DNA from: Sandaracinaceae bacterium
Lineage (GTDB): Bacteria > Myxococcota_A > Polyangia > Polyangiales > Houyiibacteriaceae
Assembly: GCA_020633055.1 (NCBI GenBank)
Contig: JACKEJ010000014.1
Span: forward strand, 62,001 to 126,000
Reading direction: 5' to 3'
Length of the DNA stretch: 64,000 nt
The notes below the pieces were generated by a model. That model did no database searches and was not told the DNA's origin. It saw only the letters and a list, made by a program, of their open reading frames with translations. Below, one piece after another: positions 33,999-43,392 of this stretch. The stretch's first letter is position 1; the number at the start of each line of letters is the position of its first letter. Made by a program: the position numbers and the translations under genes.

Positions 33999-35812
33999 CC
34001 GAACCACTCCGGCCGCATCTTGACGTACGAGTCCTCGGCGCTCCGACAGAGCGCCGCAAGCAGCGCCACGCGAGGCAGCTCGGTGGTCAGGAAATACTGC
34101 GCCGTGCAGCGCAGCCCCTCGTCACGCGCGGCGTGCTGAGTGGCGCCCGCAGCGGTGGAGCGCTGCGCGACGACGTACAGCGCGAGCCACTGCCACCCCA
34201 CCACCAGGGTTCCGAGCAGGTCGAGGAAGTCCGCGCTGTGCGACAACATGCCTGCGGCATCGCCGCGCATGCCGCGCCCGAGCAGCTCCGGCACCAGCGC
34301 GCTCACGGTACCCGCCGCGTCGCGCAGCGCGGTCACCAGCGCGGCGGGCACGGCGTGCGCCTCCGCGTCGGCGAGCGTCTTCCGCACCTCCTCGGCCAGC
34401 GCCGTGAGGCCCGCGCCGCCTTTCGCGCCGAGCTTTCGACCCACCAGGTCCAAAGACTGGATGCCGGTGGTGCCCTCGTGGATGCTGTTCAGGCGCTGGT
34501 CGCGCAGGTAGCTCTCGGGCAGGTACTCGCTGGTGTAGCCGTAGCCGCCGAGCACCTGCACGGCGAGCGCGTTGGCCTCGAAGCCACGCTCTGCAGGGAA
34601 CGTCTTCGCGATGGGCGTCAGCAGGTCCAGCAACACCTGCGCACGCTCGCGTTCCGCCTCGCTCACGCCGTGCTGCGCCACGTCCGCGTAGCGCGCCGTG
34701 GTCGCCAGCACGGCGAGGCTGCCCTCCACGAACGCCTTCTGACGGATCAGCATGCGCCGCACGTCCGCGTGCTCGATGATGGGCACGATGGGAGACGAGG
34801 GCAGCTGCCCGAGGCCGCGCCCCTGGGGGCGTGAGAGCGCATAGAGGCGTGCTTCGTGGTACGCGACGGAGGCCGTCGCCGCACCGTTCATGCCGACCAT
34901 CAAGCGCGCCTCGTTCATCATCTGGAACATGTAGCGCAAGCCCTGGTTCTCCTCGCCCACGAGGTAGCCATGGCAGTCCCCATCGTCGCCGTACTCGAGC
35001 GCGGTGCTGGGCAGGCCGCGCCAACCGATCTTGTGGATGACCTGCGAGACGCGCACGTCGTTGGGCACCAGCTGCCCGTCCTGCCAACGCCGCTTGGGCA
35101 CGGCGAAGAGCGAGATGCCCTTGCTGCCGGCCGGCGCGCCGTCGATGCGCGCCAGAGTCAGGTGCACCACGTTGTCGACCATCGTGTGGTCGGCGCCCGA
35201 AATGAAGATCTTGCTCCCGCGGATGAGGTGGTGACCGCGGTCGGTGGGCATGGCGCGCGTGGTGACGTCTCCCAGGCTGCTCCCGGCGTGCGGCTCGGTC
35301 AGCGCCATCGTGCCGTTCCAGTCCCCCGCGTACATGGGCTTCATGTACGCGTCCTTGAGCGCGTCGCTGCCGAAGGCCTCGATCAGGTGGGCTGCGCCGT
35401 GCGTGAGGCCCACGTAGCCGTAGGCGCTCAGGTTCGCGGCCATGAGATACGCCGTCGCCAGCGTCGCCACCACGTGGGGGAGCTGTTGCCCGCCAACCTC
35501 CTCGGGGCGCGTCGCGGTCAGCACGCCCAGCTCCACCATGCTGCGGAACAAGCGCGGCAGCGTTGGGTGGGTGATGACTTGGCCATCGCGCAACACCGGC
35601 GGCTCGAGGTCCATCGGCTTGTAGGTCGCGAACAGCTCCTCGCGGGCGAAGCGGCGCACGGCACCGAGGTACAGGTCGAAGGTTTCTCGGGAGTGGTCCG
35701 CGAACGCCGGGAGTGACGTCAGGCCCGCGGCGTCGAGGTGTTCGTAGAGCAGGAGATCGACGAACGCGTCATCGACGAGGGGGTTCGAGGCGGACGAAGC
35801 AGAGGCGGCCAT
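33995..35812 (-). CDS. Acyl-CoA dehydrogenase with C-terminal extension
   Basis: The 605-residue flavoprotein catalyses alpha,beta-dehydrogenation of an acyl-CoA. It has the large form with a C-terminal four-helix extension, as in DmdC-type enzymes. Visible motifs are MALTEPHAGSSLGDV (FAD/substrate), GSKIFISGADHTM, VQVLGGYGYTSEY and YLRDQRLNSIHEGTTGIQSLDLVGRKL in parts; the last is diagnostic of this subgroup. ATG 35812 is preferred over an in-frame TTG at 35821. The exact substrate (branched, long-chain or methylthio-acyl) cannot be told. It leads a three-gene overlapping operon. Confidence 0.92.
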   Translation of the reverse strand: MAASASSASNPLVDDAFVDLLLYEHLDAAGLTSLPAFADHSRETFDLYLGAVRRFAREELFATYKPMDLEPPVLRDGQVITHPTLPRLFRSMVELGVLTATRPEEVGGQQLPHVVATLATAYLMAANLSAYGYVGLTHGAAHLIEAFGSDALKDAYMKPMYAGDWNGTMALTEPHAGSSLGDVTTRAMPTDRGHHLIRGSKIFISGADHTMVDNVVHLTLARIDGAPAGSKGISLFAVPKRRWQDGQLVPNDVRVSQVIHKIGWRGLPSTALEYGDDGDCHGYLVGEENQGLRYMFQMMNEARLMVGMNGAATASVAYHEARLYALSRPQGRGLGQLPSSPIVPIIEHADVRRMLIRQKAFVEGSLAVLATTARYADVAQHGVSEAERERAQVLLDLLTPIAKTFPAERGFEANALAVQVLGGYGYTSEYLPESYLRDQRLNSIHEGTTGIQSLDLVGRKLGAKGGAGLTALAEEVRKTLADAEAHAVPAALVTALRDAAGTVSALVPELLGRGMRGDAAGMLSHSADFLDLLGTLVVGWQWLALYVVAQRSTAAGATQHAARDEGLRCTAQYFLTTELPRVALLAALCRSAEDSYVKMRPEWFG

Positions 35813-35938
35813 GCGCGGCAAGGTCGCAGAAGCGCCCCCCTGTGCGCAACCTGCCGGGGTCGGCCCTCCCCGTCGCGCAGGGACCAGCGTGTTCGGAGAG
35901 CGCTCCCGATACGCGACGAGGGCCGCTATAGTCCAGGG

Positions 35939-36817
35939 ATGCGATCCTCACGGACCCTCCGCCTGCCTCCTCTCCTGCTCGCGCTGGGCCTCGGCGCGGC
36001 CCCGGTCGTCATGGGCGCATCCGTCCCGGCGGCCGCCCAGGTGAGCCCCGCTCAAGCCCACTACCAGACGGCGCTCGCCCACAAGCGAGCCGGCCGCTGG
36101 AACGAAGCGCTGGCCGAGGTCGACGCCGCGCTCGCGATCGACCCGAACCTGGCCGCCGCGCACCTGACCCGTGGCTCCATCCTGCGACAGCTGAGCCGCT
36201 TGGACGAAGCCCTCGGAGCGTATCGGCGCGTCGCCGAGCTGCAGCCCCAGCACGCGGATGGGCACGCCATGGTGGGGGCCACGCTGGTGCGCCTGAGGCG
36301 CTTCGAGGAGGCGGTGGCGTCCCTTCAGCGCGCTGTGCAGCTGCGCCCCGACGACACCTCGAGCTGGGGCAACCTCGGCATCGCGTTGCGCCGCCTGAAC
36401 CGCATCGACGACGCCGTGGCCGCGTACCAATCTGGCCTCTCCCACGCTCCGAACGACGCCAACCTGCTGAACAACCTGGGCGTGCTGCTGCGGAACGCAG
36501 GCCGGTACCAAGAGGCCGCGGATCTCTTCCGGCGCGCGCTGCTGACGGAGCCCAACGACCACGCGATGATCCTGAACCTGGCCGTGGCGCTGCGGTCCCT
36601 GGAGCGCTTCGAGGACGCCATCCCGCAGTACCGACGGGCGCTCGAGCTGCACCCGCAGTATGAAGACGCGATGTTCGACCTGGCCGCCTGCTACGACCAG
36701 CTGGGACGCAACGCCGAGGCCGCCACCTGGTACCGCCGCTACATCGAGGCCATCGGCAACCGCGAACCAGACAACGCCGCGCGCGCCACGACGGCCCTCG
36801 AGCGCGTCAGCCGCTGA
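35939..36817 (+). CDS. Secreted TPR-repeat protein
   Basis: The 292-residue protein has a signal peptide (RTLRLPPLLLALGLG ... AAAQ) followed by about seven consecutive tetratricopeptide repeats that fill the rest (ALAEVDAALAIDPNLAAAHL; NLGIALRRLNRIDDAVAAYQ; NLAVALRSLERFEDAIPQYR). It is a periplasmic protein-binding scaffold. ATG 35939 is chosen because it gives the signal peptide. It converges with the kinase gene: the 3' ends overlap by 11 bases (36807-36817). Confidence 0.85.
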   Translation: MRSSRTLRLPPLLLALGLGAAPVVMGASVPAAAQVSPAQAHYQTALAHKRAGRWNEALAEVDAALAIDPNLAAAHLTRGSILRQLSRLDEALGAYRRVAELQPQHADGHAMVGATLVRLRRFEEAVASLQRAVQLRPDDTSSWGNLGIALRRLNRIDDAVAAYQSGLSHAPNDANLLNNLGVLLRNAGRYQEAADLFRRALLTEPNDHAMILNLAVALRSLERFEDAIPQYRRALELHPQYEDAMFDLAACYDQLGRNAEAATWYRRYIEAIGNREPDNAARATTALERVSR

Positions 36818-39710
36818 CGCCCGCCCCTCCGGTCGCCCCGCTCCCCGGTGAGTCCGTGCGTGGCCGCCGCAGGATGGCACCGCTCGCCCCCACCAGCCAC
36901 ACGTCGCGGTCGGTGCGCAGCATCCCGAAGAGCGCCACGTCGACGCCGAGGTCCAGCTCCGTCCAGCTCCCGTCGGTCGCGCGCACCACCGCAGCTCCGT
37001 CCTCGCCCGCCGCGAACACGCGCCCCTCGTCGTCCAGACCCACCGTGAACAGCGTCGCGGCTCCTTCGCTGGGCGCGCGCTCGACCGTGCAGCTGCCGTC
37101 CGTGATGCGCAGCACCGCGCCACCGACCCCCACCGCGAACGACTCGGTCTCACCTTGCAGCACACCGCGCAGCTGAAGCCCGCGCGCCTCGTCGCAGCGG
37201 ACGGGCGTAACGGTGGTCTGCGTCAGGCGCACCACGGCGCCACGGTCCCCGACGGCGACGGCGCGCTCCGGTGTGCCGGAGATGGCCCACAGCGTCGGCT
37301 CCCCCTCGACCGTGGTGGTCGAGAGACCCTCGAGCGGCCCACGGACCACCGTTCCCCGCGCGCCCACGGCGGTGAGCCAACCCTCGCGGGCGACGATGGC
37401 GCGCAGCGGCTGCTCCGTGGGGCTCTGCACCTCGCGCACGGCGCTCCACGTGACGGCCAGCATCACTCCCTGGTCACCGACCGCCACGAGCGTGTCGTCA
37501 CGGTAGGTCGCCAGCCCCGCCAGCGCGGCGTCCGTGCCGCTGACGCCAGCCGAGAACGCGTGCTCACCCTCACGTAGCAGCGTGCCCCACTCGCCCACCA
37601 CCACCAGGCGTCCGGCCAGCACCGCAGCGGCGCGCAGCGTGCGCGACGTACCTTCCGTGAGCAGGATCAGGTGGTCGGTGGCCATCAGGGCGAGCCGGCC
37701 CGCGTCACCCACCACCCAGGTAGCCGCCCCCTCCGCGCCCGCGATGTCCCGGAACGGTTGGTCGGTCCCCGACGCGAGGCGTACCGACCGATCGCCAGCG
37801 AGCAAGAGCACGTTGCCGTCCGTGCCAGACGCCGCGGCACGCCCTTCGTCGCAGCTGACGCCCGTGAAGCCCTCGCGGCCTGTCCCGGGCACACGGCGCC
37901 AGCTGCCATCTTCGATGCGACGCATGACGTGGCCGTCGTCTCCGACCGCGTAGAGGTCACTGCGCGGGCACCCCCCCACCGCGCGCAGCGTGCTGCTGCC
38001 AGCCGGGCGCTCCGTGACCACGTGGTCGCCCTCGACCCGCAACACCAGGCCACCCTGCCCCACCGCGAACACCACCCCATCGCGCGCGTGGGCGCCGAAG
38101 AGGGTCTCGCTCACGCCGGTCGCCACGGACGTGAGGCGCTGCCCTACCACACGCAAGAACGTGCCGCGATCGCCGACCGCGACCACCTCCGTCGGCGACA
38201 CCACCACCACGTCGCGCAGCGCGGCCTGCGTGTCGGTACGAACGACCTCGGGTGCCCCCGCGCCGAGGCGCTCCAACAAGCCACCCTCGCCTACCACCCA
38301 CGCCGAGTCGGCCGTCGCCCACGCGATGCCGTGCAGGTCCGCGCGCGTACCGGTGTCCCAGCGCACCAGCCGCCCGCTGACGAAGCGCCCGGCTTGCCCA
38401 CGGTTGCCGACCACGCCGACGAGCCCCGCTCCCCCCACGGCGACAGCCCGCCACGAGGGCATGGCGCGCGGCCGAGGGTGCTCGAAGCGCCAGCCCAGCG
38501 ACGTGGGCGGAGGCGTGGTCAGAGGAGCGATGTCCGGCTCGTCGGGCGTGGGCAACGCGACCGTCGCGACGGGGTCGTCGAGCGTGTCCGGGCCCTTCAG
38601 GTACAGCAGCCCGCCTCCGACCACAGCGACCGCCACGAGCACGATCAGCGCGATCATCCACGGCCGTAGCCCGCCCCCGAGCGCGCGCTGCTCCTCGGCG
38701 TCGAGGTCGAGCCCCTCGTCGTGCGGCAGCGCGCTGGACGAGATGGCGGTGTTGGCCAGCGCGAGCGGACTGTGGACGCGCGACAGGGCAGATGGCGTCA
38801 CGTCGCGTGTGGCCCCGCCGGGCGTGACCACTGGCGCCACGTCGTGCGTGACGAACGGCGCGAGAGCGGCGGCCACGTCCGCGCACGTCGCGGGGCGCTC
38901 GGCTGGGGTCTTGCTGAGCATCTTCGAGATCAGCGCGTCGAGCTGCACCGGCACGTCCATGCGGTACTTGCGCACGGGAGGCGGTGGCTCGGTGCAGATC
39001 TTGAGCACCAGCATGGGGTAGGAGTCGTCTTCGAAGGGGTGCTGGTCCGTGAGCAGGCGGAACAGGATGACGCCCAGTGAGTAGATGTCGGCGCGCGCGT
39101 CGATGCCGCGCTTCCCCTGCGCCTGCTCCGGCGACATGTAGAACGGCGTGCCCATGGCCGTCCCGGTCTTGGTCATCATCGAGGCGCCCTCGACGGGCGC
39201 TTGGAACTTACTGATGCCGAAGTCGAGCAGCTTGATGGGCTGCGCGCCCTCGCCCGCAGGCAGGAAGATGTTGTCGGGCTTCAGGTCGCGGTGGATGATG
39301 CCCTTCGCGTGGGCCGCGCCCAGCGCTGCGCAGACGTGAGTGACCAACTGACACGCGTCACTGACACGCAGCGCCCCGTCCCTCGCGAGCTTGTCCGCGA
39401 GGTCCTCGCCCTCGAGCAGCTCCATGGCCATCACGATGGATCCGTCGCTCAGGGCGCCGAAGTCGAACACCTCGACGATGCCTGGGTGGCCAATCTCCGT
39501 CGCAGCGCGGGCCTCGCGCCGAAAGCGCACCACCACGTCCGCGTCGGCCGCGAGGTGCGCGTGCAGGCACTTCACGGCCACTCGCCGCCCGGCCTCGAGG
39601 TCGTCGGCCGCGTAGACGGATCCAAACCCCCCTTCGCCCAACACGGACACGATGCGGTAGCGTTCGCCGAGCATGTCGCCCACGCTGCGCTGCAGAAGGG
39701 ACGCGCTCAT
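36807..39710 (-). CDS. Ser/Thr kinase with extracytoplasmic propeller-like sensor
   Basis: The 967-residue protein has a cytoplasmic Hanks kinase at about 18-285 (GEGGFG 25-30, Lys47, HRDLKPDN 140-147, DFG 163-165, SPEQ), a single membrane helix at 351-371 (WMIALIVLVAVAVVGGGLLY) and a large C-terminal region. That region repeats a unit of about 40 residues of the form VAVGDRGxVLR (AVAVGDRGAVVRL, LFTVGLDDEGRVFAAGEDGAAVVR). It resembles BNR/YCF48-type beta-propellers and would face the periplasm as sensor. The kinase residues are complete, so it should be active. The FHA protein at 3802-4761 is the kind of effector such kinases modify. Confidence 0.92.
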   Translation of the reverse strand: MSASLLQRSVGDMLGERYRIVSVLGEGGFGSVYAADDLEAGRRVAVKCLHAHLAADADVVVRFRREARAATEIGHPGIVEVFDFGALSDGSIVMAMELLEGEDLADKLARDGALRVSDACQLVTHVCAALGAAHAKGIIHRDLKPDNIFLPAGEGAQPIKLLDFGISKFQAPVEGASMMTKTGTAMGTPFYMSPEQAQGKRGIDARADIYSLGVILFRLLTDQHPFEDDSYPMLVLKICTEPPPPVRKYRMDVPVQLDALISKMLSKTPAERPATCADVAAALAPFVTHDVAPVVTPGGATRDVTPSALSRVHSPLALANTAISSSALPHDEGLDLDAEEQRALGGGLRPWMIALIVLVAVAVVGGGLLYLKGPDTLDDPVATVALPTPDEPDIAPLTTPPPTSLGWRFEHPRPRAMPSWRAVAVGGAGLVGVVGNRGQAGRFVSGRLVRWDTGTRADLHGIAWATADSAWVVGEGGLLERLGAGAPEVVRTDTQAALRDVVVVSPTEVVAVGDRGTFLRVVGQRLTSVATGVSETLFGAHARDGVVFAVGQGGLVLRVEGDHVVTERPAGSSTLRAVGGCPRSDLYAVGDDGHVMRRIEDGSWRRVPGTGREGFTGVSCDEGRAAASGTDGNVLLLAGDRSVRLASGTDQPFRDIAGAEGAATWVVGDAGRLALMATDHLILLTEGTSRTLRAAAVLAGRLVVVGEWGTLLREGEHAFSAGVSGTDAALAGLATYRDDTLVAVGDQGVMLAVTWSAVREVQSPTEQPLRAIVAREGWLTAVGARGTVVRGPLEGLSTTTVEGEPTLWAISGTPERAVAVGDRGAVVRLTQTTVTPVRCDEARGLQLRGVLQGETESFAVGVGGAVLRITDGSCTVERAPSEGAATLFTVGLDDEGRVFAAGEDGAAVVRATDGSWTELDLGVDVALFGMLRTDRDVWLVGASGAILRRPRTDSPGSGATGGAGVSG

Positions 39711-39827
39711 CGGTCAAGCCTGTCGTCGGAGGTCCACACACCCTGACGCTATCATGGGCGCGGGGTCGCGCAGGCGGCGGAACCACACTGCTGACCCCGG
39801 GCCACCACCGCGCCCACGCCGCTCGGT

Positions 39828-40421
39828 TCAGGGGATGTGGATCACCATTCCGAACAGACCGGCGATGGAGCCGCTCCCGAGCCCGGCGGTCGGGTCGTCG
39901 CCCAGATAGTGCGCGTACTCCACGCGCAGCTCGAGCGTGACCGCATCCGCCACTGCGACGCCGAGGTTGCCCGCCACGCTGACGGCGAAGGTGCGCGCCG
40001 CCTCGGGGCGTGGCTGACCGTCCAGCTGGTCGAGGGGCAGACGCAGACGCGCGAACGACGCGTCGAGCGACGGGCGTACGCGCATGAGCGGGATGCGGGG
40101 GCGCACGGACAGGAAGAGCCCCCCCCCTGGCTGCGCCGAGCGCAGCGGCAGCTCGTACCCCGTGAGTTGGACGAACCCGCCCATGTGTAGCGGCCCGGCC
40201 ACTTGGACGCCGAACGCACCGCGGACGACGGGCCGGTAGCGCGCGTCCCCGTGGCGCTCCAGCCGCAGTACGCCCGTGTGTACCTCGATTGTGCCGAGGT
40301 CCGCGGCCGCGCGCTGCGGCGTCAGGGACAGGGCAACGACGAGGGCGCTCGCGAGGACGACCAGACGTCCGACGAACGAGGGGGCAGTGCGTGGGTTTCG
40401 GGCGCGAACGACGGGGCGCAT
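39828..40421 (-). CDS. Small outer-membrane barrel-like protein
   Basis: The 197-residue protein has a signal peptide (RLVVLASALVVALSLTPQRAAAD). Alternating strands follow (GAFGVQVAGPLHMGGFVQLT; VTLELRVEYAHYLGDD), ending GSIAGLFGMVIHIP. The pattern fits a small beta-barrel. ATG 40421 is chosen because it places the signal at the N terminus. I do not recognise a named family. Confidence 0.7.
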   Translation of the reverse strand: MRPVVRARNPRTAPSFVGRLVVLASALVVALSLTPQRAAADLGTIEVHTGVLRLERHGDARYRPVVRGAFGVQVAGPLHMGGFVQLTGYELPLRSAQPGGGLFLSVRPRIPLMRVRPSLDASFARLRLPLDQLDGQPRPEAARTFAVSVAGNLGVAVADAVTLELRVEYAHYLGDDPTAGLGSGSIAGLFGMVIHIP

Positions 40422-40544
40422 GCGGACCGAGCGAAGCAGGCATCGTGCCAGCCTCGAACATGGCCAAAAACACGCCCTCGAGCGCGGGGCGTCGCGCGCC
40501 ACTGACGACGAGCGTTCACACGCGTGAAGCGCAGGCCGTCATGC

Positions 40545-41588
40545 TCAGCCCGTGGCGAGCAGCCGATTCAGCCCAGGCACGCTGCGCCGTAGCAGGCTGA
40601 CGCGCGGGTAGACTTGTTGGGCCGCGACCCAAGCGCCAATCTCGTGGAACGCTCGCTCGGCCTCGGGGATGAACATGCTGAAGCCGTGGAACGCATGGCA
40701 CATGCCCTCCCACTCCTGGAGCGTCACGTGGACGCCCTGGCGCTGAGCGCGGCGCACCAGAGTGCGGATCTCCGACAGCAGCGTCTCGCCCCCGCCCGCG
40801 TGCACGAGCATCGGCGGGAGCCCCGACAAGTCGGCGTGCACGGGAGAAGCCTGGGGGTCACGTGGATCTGCCCCCTGCAGATAGTACGCCGCGAAGAGCT
40901 CGAGCAGGTCGCGCGAGAGGTAGTCGTACGGGTCGTTGAACTGCACGCTGTCGCCGCGGCACTCGAGGTCCACCCACGGCGAGAGCAGCAGCACCAGGCG
41001 CGGGAGCGGCTGCCCGGCCGCGCGCACGCGCTGCAGGGTGGCGAGCGCGAGGTTCCCGCCCGCGGAGTCACCGGAGAGGATGATGCGCGAGGGATCGATC
41101 CCCGTGTCGAGGAGTGCGAGGTACGCGGAGTAGCAGTCCTCGATGGGCAACGGAAAGGGGTGCTCCGGTGCCAAGCGATAGTCGATGCCGACCGCGCGAG
41201 CTCCGACAGCCCGGGCCAGCTCGGAGATGAGCATGCCGTGCACGTGCGTGGAGCACAGCGCGAAGCCCCCCCCATGGATGTGCATGATGATGGGCCCCTC
41301 CGCGTGGACGCCGCGCGGGGTGAACCAACGCGCGGGCACACCACCGAGGGAGCCGGCGCGCTGAGACACTCCCCAGGTCGGAGGCGCGAGGCGCGAGAGG
41401 TTCTCGAGCGCCAGCCGCGTCTGGATGGGCGAGCGGTGATCGGTGACAGTGCGCGCAGCGCGCTTCAGCGTGCGGACCAGGGCGGTCGTGCGGACGCCCC
41501 ACGCGGGGTGTCGCTCGAACGGATCCCGAGCCTTGTTGGTGTGAGGCTGCGGAACGCGCTCCTTCGGGGGGGGAAAGGAACTCGTCAC
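40545..41588 (-). CDS. Alpha/beta hydrolase (hormone-sensitive-lipase-like esterase)
   Basis: The 347-residue carboxylester hydrolase belongs to the HSL group. It has the oxyanion-hole motif HIHGGGFALC, the nucleophile elbow GDSAGGNLAL, the YRLAPEHPFPLPIEDC segment typical of the group, and a late His in CHAFHGFS. It starts at GTG 41588 and has no signal peptide, so it is probably cytoplasmic. Short-chain acyl esters are the usual substrates. It lies 48 bases after the lipoprotein gene on the same strand. Confidence 0.9.
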   Translation of the reverse strand: MTSSFPPPKERVPQPHTNKARDPFERHPAWGVRTTALVRTLKRAARTVTDHRSPIQTRLALENLSRLAPPTWGVSQRAGSLGGVPARWFTPRGVHAEGPIIMHIHGGGFALCSTHVHGMLISELARAVGARAVGIDYRLAPEHPFPLPIEDCYSAYLALLDTGIDPSRIILSGDSAGGNLALATLQRVRAAGQPLPRLVLLLSPWVDLECRGDSVQFNDPYDYLSRDLLELFAAYYLQGADPRDPQASPVHADLSGLPPMLVHAGGGETLLSEIRTLVRRAQRQGVHVTLQEWEGMCHAFHGFSMFIPEAERAFHEIGAWVAAQQVYPRVSLLRRSVPGLNRLLATG

Positions 41589-41636
41589 GTCCGAGAGAAT
41601 AGCCGCAACCTGTGAATAGTAAAGCTCGCCCGCCTG

Positions 41637-42173
41637 CTAGGGGCACGCGCTCCGCAGGCGCGCCTCCGAGCGGGTACAGCGCGCACGCCCCTCGTCGCAG
41701 TGGGCCTCCGCGTCGTCGTCCCGCGCGGCGACCCCCGGCTGCGCGCACACGCGCTCGGCCAGGTAGCAGATGCGCTCGACCAGCTCGCGGGCCTCACTGC
41801 AGTCGACCGACGCCTGCGACAGCGCGACGTCGTAGCGGCTGGAGGCCTGCAGCAAGCGCTCGAACGCGTCCTCCTCGGTGCGGGTGGCTTCGGTGGGCGG
41901 CGCGCCCGGCCCCTCTCCCCCTTCGGACTGGAACCCGTCGTTCGTGGCGTCCCCGTCCCCAGCGACGGCGCTCTCCTCGAGCGATGTCGGCCTCTCGGCT
42001 CCGCTGGCAGGAGACGCCTCGGCCTCGGCCGCCTCGTGCGGCGGCGAGCTCGCGCCACAGCCCGCCAGCAGGGCGCACAGCAGGATCATGACGTAGACCA
42101 GCGCAGGGCGCGTCGCATCGAGCGAGGTCCGGGGATGGATGGAGGCTTGCATGGGACGGAGAGAGTGAGGCAT
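41637..42173 (-). CDS. Small lipoprotein
   Basis: The 178-residue protein has a signal peptide ending in lipobox LLAGC (residues 35-39), then an acidic, Ala/Glu-rich linker. A C-terminal Cys-containing helical segment (six Cys between about 124 and 177) probably forms disulphides in the periplasm. ATG 42152 is an alternative start. It begins 12 bases after the ridA stop and is probably in its operon. The function is unknown. Confidence 0.7.
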   Translation of the reverse strand: MPHSLRPMQASIHPRTSLDATRPALVYVMILLCALLAGCGASSPPHEAAEAEASPASGAERPTSLEESAVAGDGDATNDGFQSEGGEGPGAPPTEATRTEEDAFERLLQASSRYDVALSQASVDCSEARELVERICYLAERVCAQPGVAARDDDAEAHCDEGRARCTRSEARLRSACP

Positions 42174-42185
42174 GCAGTCCGGATG

Positions 42186-42572
42186 TCACGGCAGAAGCGC
42201 GACCAGCTCGATCTCGACTTTGGCTCCCTTGGGCAGCGCGGCGACCTGGACGGCGACGCGCGCGGGAGGCACGAGGCCGTCGAAGTAGGTCGCGTAGACG
42301 CTGTTGATGGTGGCGTATTCAGCGAGGTCCGTGCAGTAGACGGTGGCCTTCACGGCGCGCGAGAGGTCCGTGCCGGCGGCATGGAGGATGGCGACGATGT
42401 TGTCCATCACGCGTCGCGTGGCGGCAGCGATGTCATCGACGATCAGCTCGCCGGTGGTGGGGTCCATCGGGAGCTGGCCGGAGCAGAAGAGGAAGCCGTT
42501 GGCGGCGATGGCCTGCGAGTAGGGCCCGATGGCGGCGGGGGCCCCGGGCGTGCTGATGGCTTTGAGCGACAT
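42186..42572 (-). CDS. ridA: RidA-family enamine/imine deaminase
   Basis: The 128-residue protein of standard RidA length hydrolyses reactive 2-aminoacrylate-type imines made by PLP enzymes. Family markers are AIGPYSQAI, FCSGQLPMDP, the conserved Arg and following segment PPARVAVQVAALPKGAKVEI, and the closing EIELVAL. It is transcribed divergently from xthA (24 bases between starts), so the two may share promoter DNA. Confidence 0.93.
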   Translation of the reverse strand: MSLKAISTPGAPAAIGPYSQAIAANGFLFCSGQLPMDPTTGELIVDDIAAATRRVMDNIVAILHAAGTDLSRAVKATVYCTDLAEYATINSVYATYFDGLVPPARVAVQVAALPKGAKVEIELVALLP

Positions 42573-42596
42573 GGGAGCATGCTACACCAGCGTCCG

Positions 42597-43382
42597 ATGA
42601 AGCTCGCGACCTGGAACATCAACTCGGTCAAGGCGCGCGGAGACCGCCTGGTCGCGTGGCTCACGGAGCACCGCCCCGACGTGCTGTGCCTGCAGGAGCT
42701 CAAGGGGCTCGAGGACACCTTCCCGAGCGTCGAGGTGGCGGCGCTGGGCTATCACATCGCGCTCAACGCACAGAAGACCTACAACGGGGTGGCGATCCTC
42801 TCGCTGGACCCGATGAGCGACGTGCGACTCGGCTTGGACGACCCGACCTTCGACGAGCAGGCGCGGGTCATCTCGGCGCGCATCCGCGGCGCGACGGTCA
42901 TGTGTGCGTACTTCCCCAACGGCGGGGCTCTGGACTCGGACAAGTACCCCTACAAGCTCGCTTGGATGGCGCGCCTGCGCGAGGTGCTGGACGCGCGCTT
43001 CGACCCCGAGAAGGACGCGCTCGCCCTGTGTGGTGACTTCAACGTGGCGCCCTTCGACGACGACATGGCGCGGCCGGAGGAGTGGCACGGGGGGGTGTTG
43101 GCCAACCCCGACGTGCGCGCTGCGCTGCGGCACATCGCCGACTTCGGCTTCACGGACGTGGTGCGCGGGTTCCATCCAGATGGCGGTGTGTACTCGTGGT
43201 GGGACTACCGCGGGTTGGGCTTCGAGCGTGGCAACGGGCTGCGCATCGACCACGTGTACTGCACGCCTCGCTTGGCCACGGCCTGCGTCGGCGCCATCGT
43301 GGACAGGGTCGAGCGCGCGGCGGACGAGACCAAGAGCGGCCCCTCGGATCACGCACCCGTGATGGTGGAATTCGACGCGTGA
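42597..43382 (+). CDS. xthA: Exodeoxyribonuclease III (AP endonuclease)
   Basis: The 261-residue Mg2+-dependent enzyme acts in base-excision repair: AP-site cleavage and 3' end cleaning. Motifs: TWNINSVKAR, LQELKG (metal-binding Glu), GDFNVAPFDDDM (catalytic Asp/Asn), RIDHVYCT and GPSDHAPV (catalytic Asp-His). Length and order match the XthA family. ATG 42597 gives the canonical MKLATWNINS start. The membrane/TPR protein at 43393 follows 10 bases after its stop and may be co-transcribed. Confidence 0.95.
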   Translation: MKLATWNINSVKARGDRLVAWLTEHRPDVLCLQELKGLEDTFPSVEVAALGYHIALNAQKTYNGVAILSLDPMSDVRLGLDDPTFDEQARVISARIRGATVMCAYFPNGGALDSDKYPYKLAWMARLREVLDARFDPEKDALALCGDFNVAPFDDDMARPEEWHGGVLANPDVRAALRHIADFGFTDVVRGFHPDGGVYSWWDYRGLGFERGNGLRIDHVYCTPRLATACVGAIVDRVERAADETKSGPSDHAPVMVEFDA

Positions 43383-43392
43383 GCGTGGCCCG

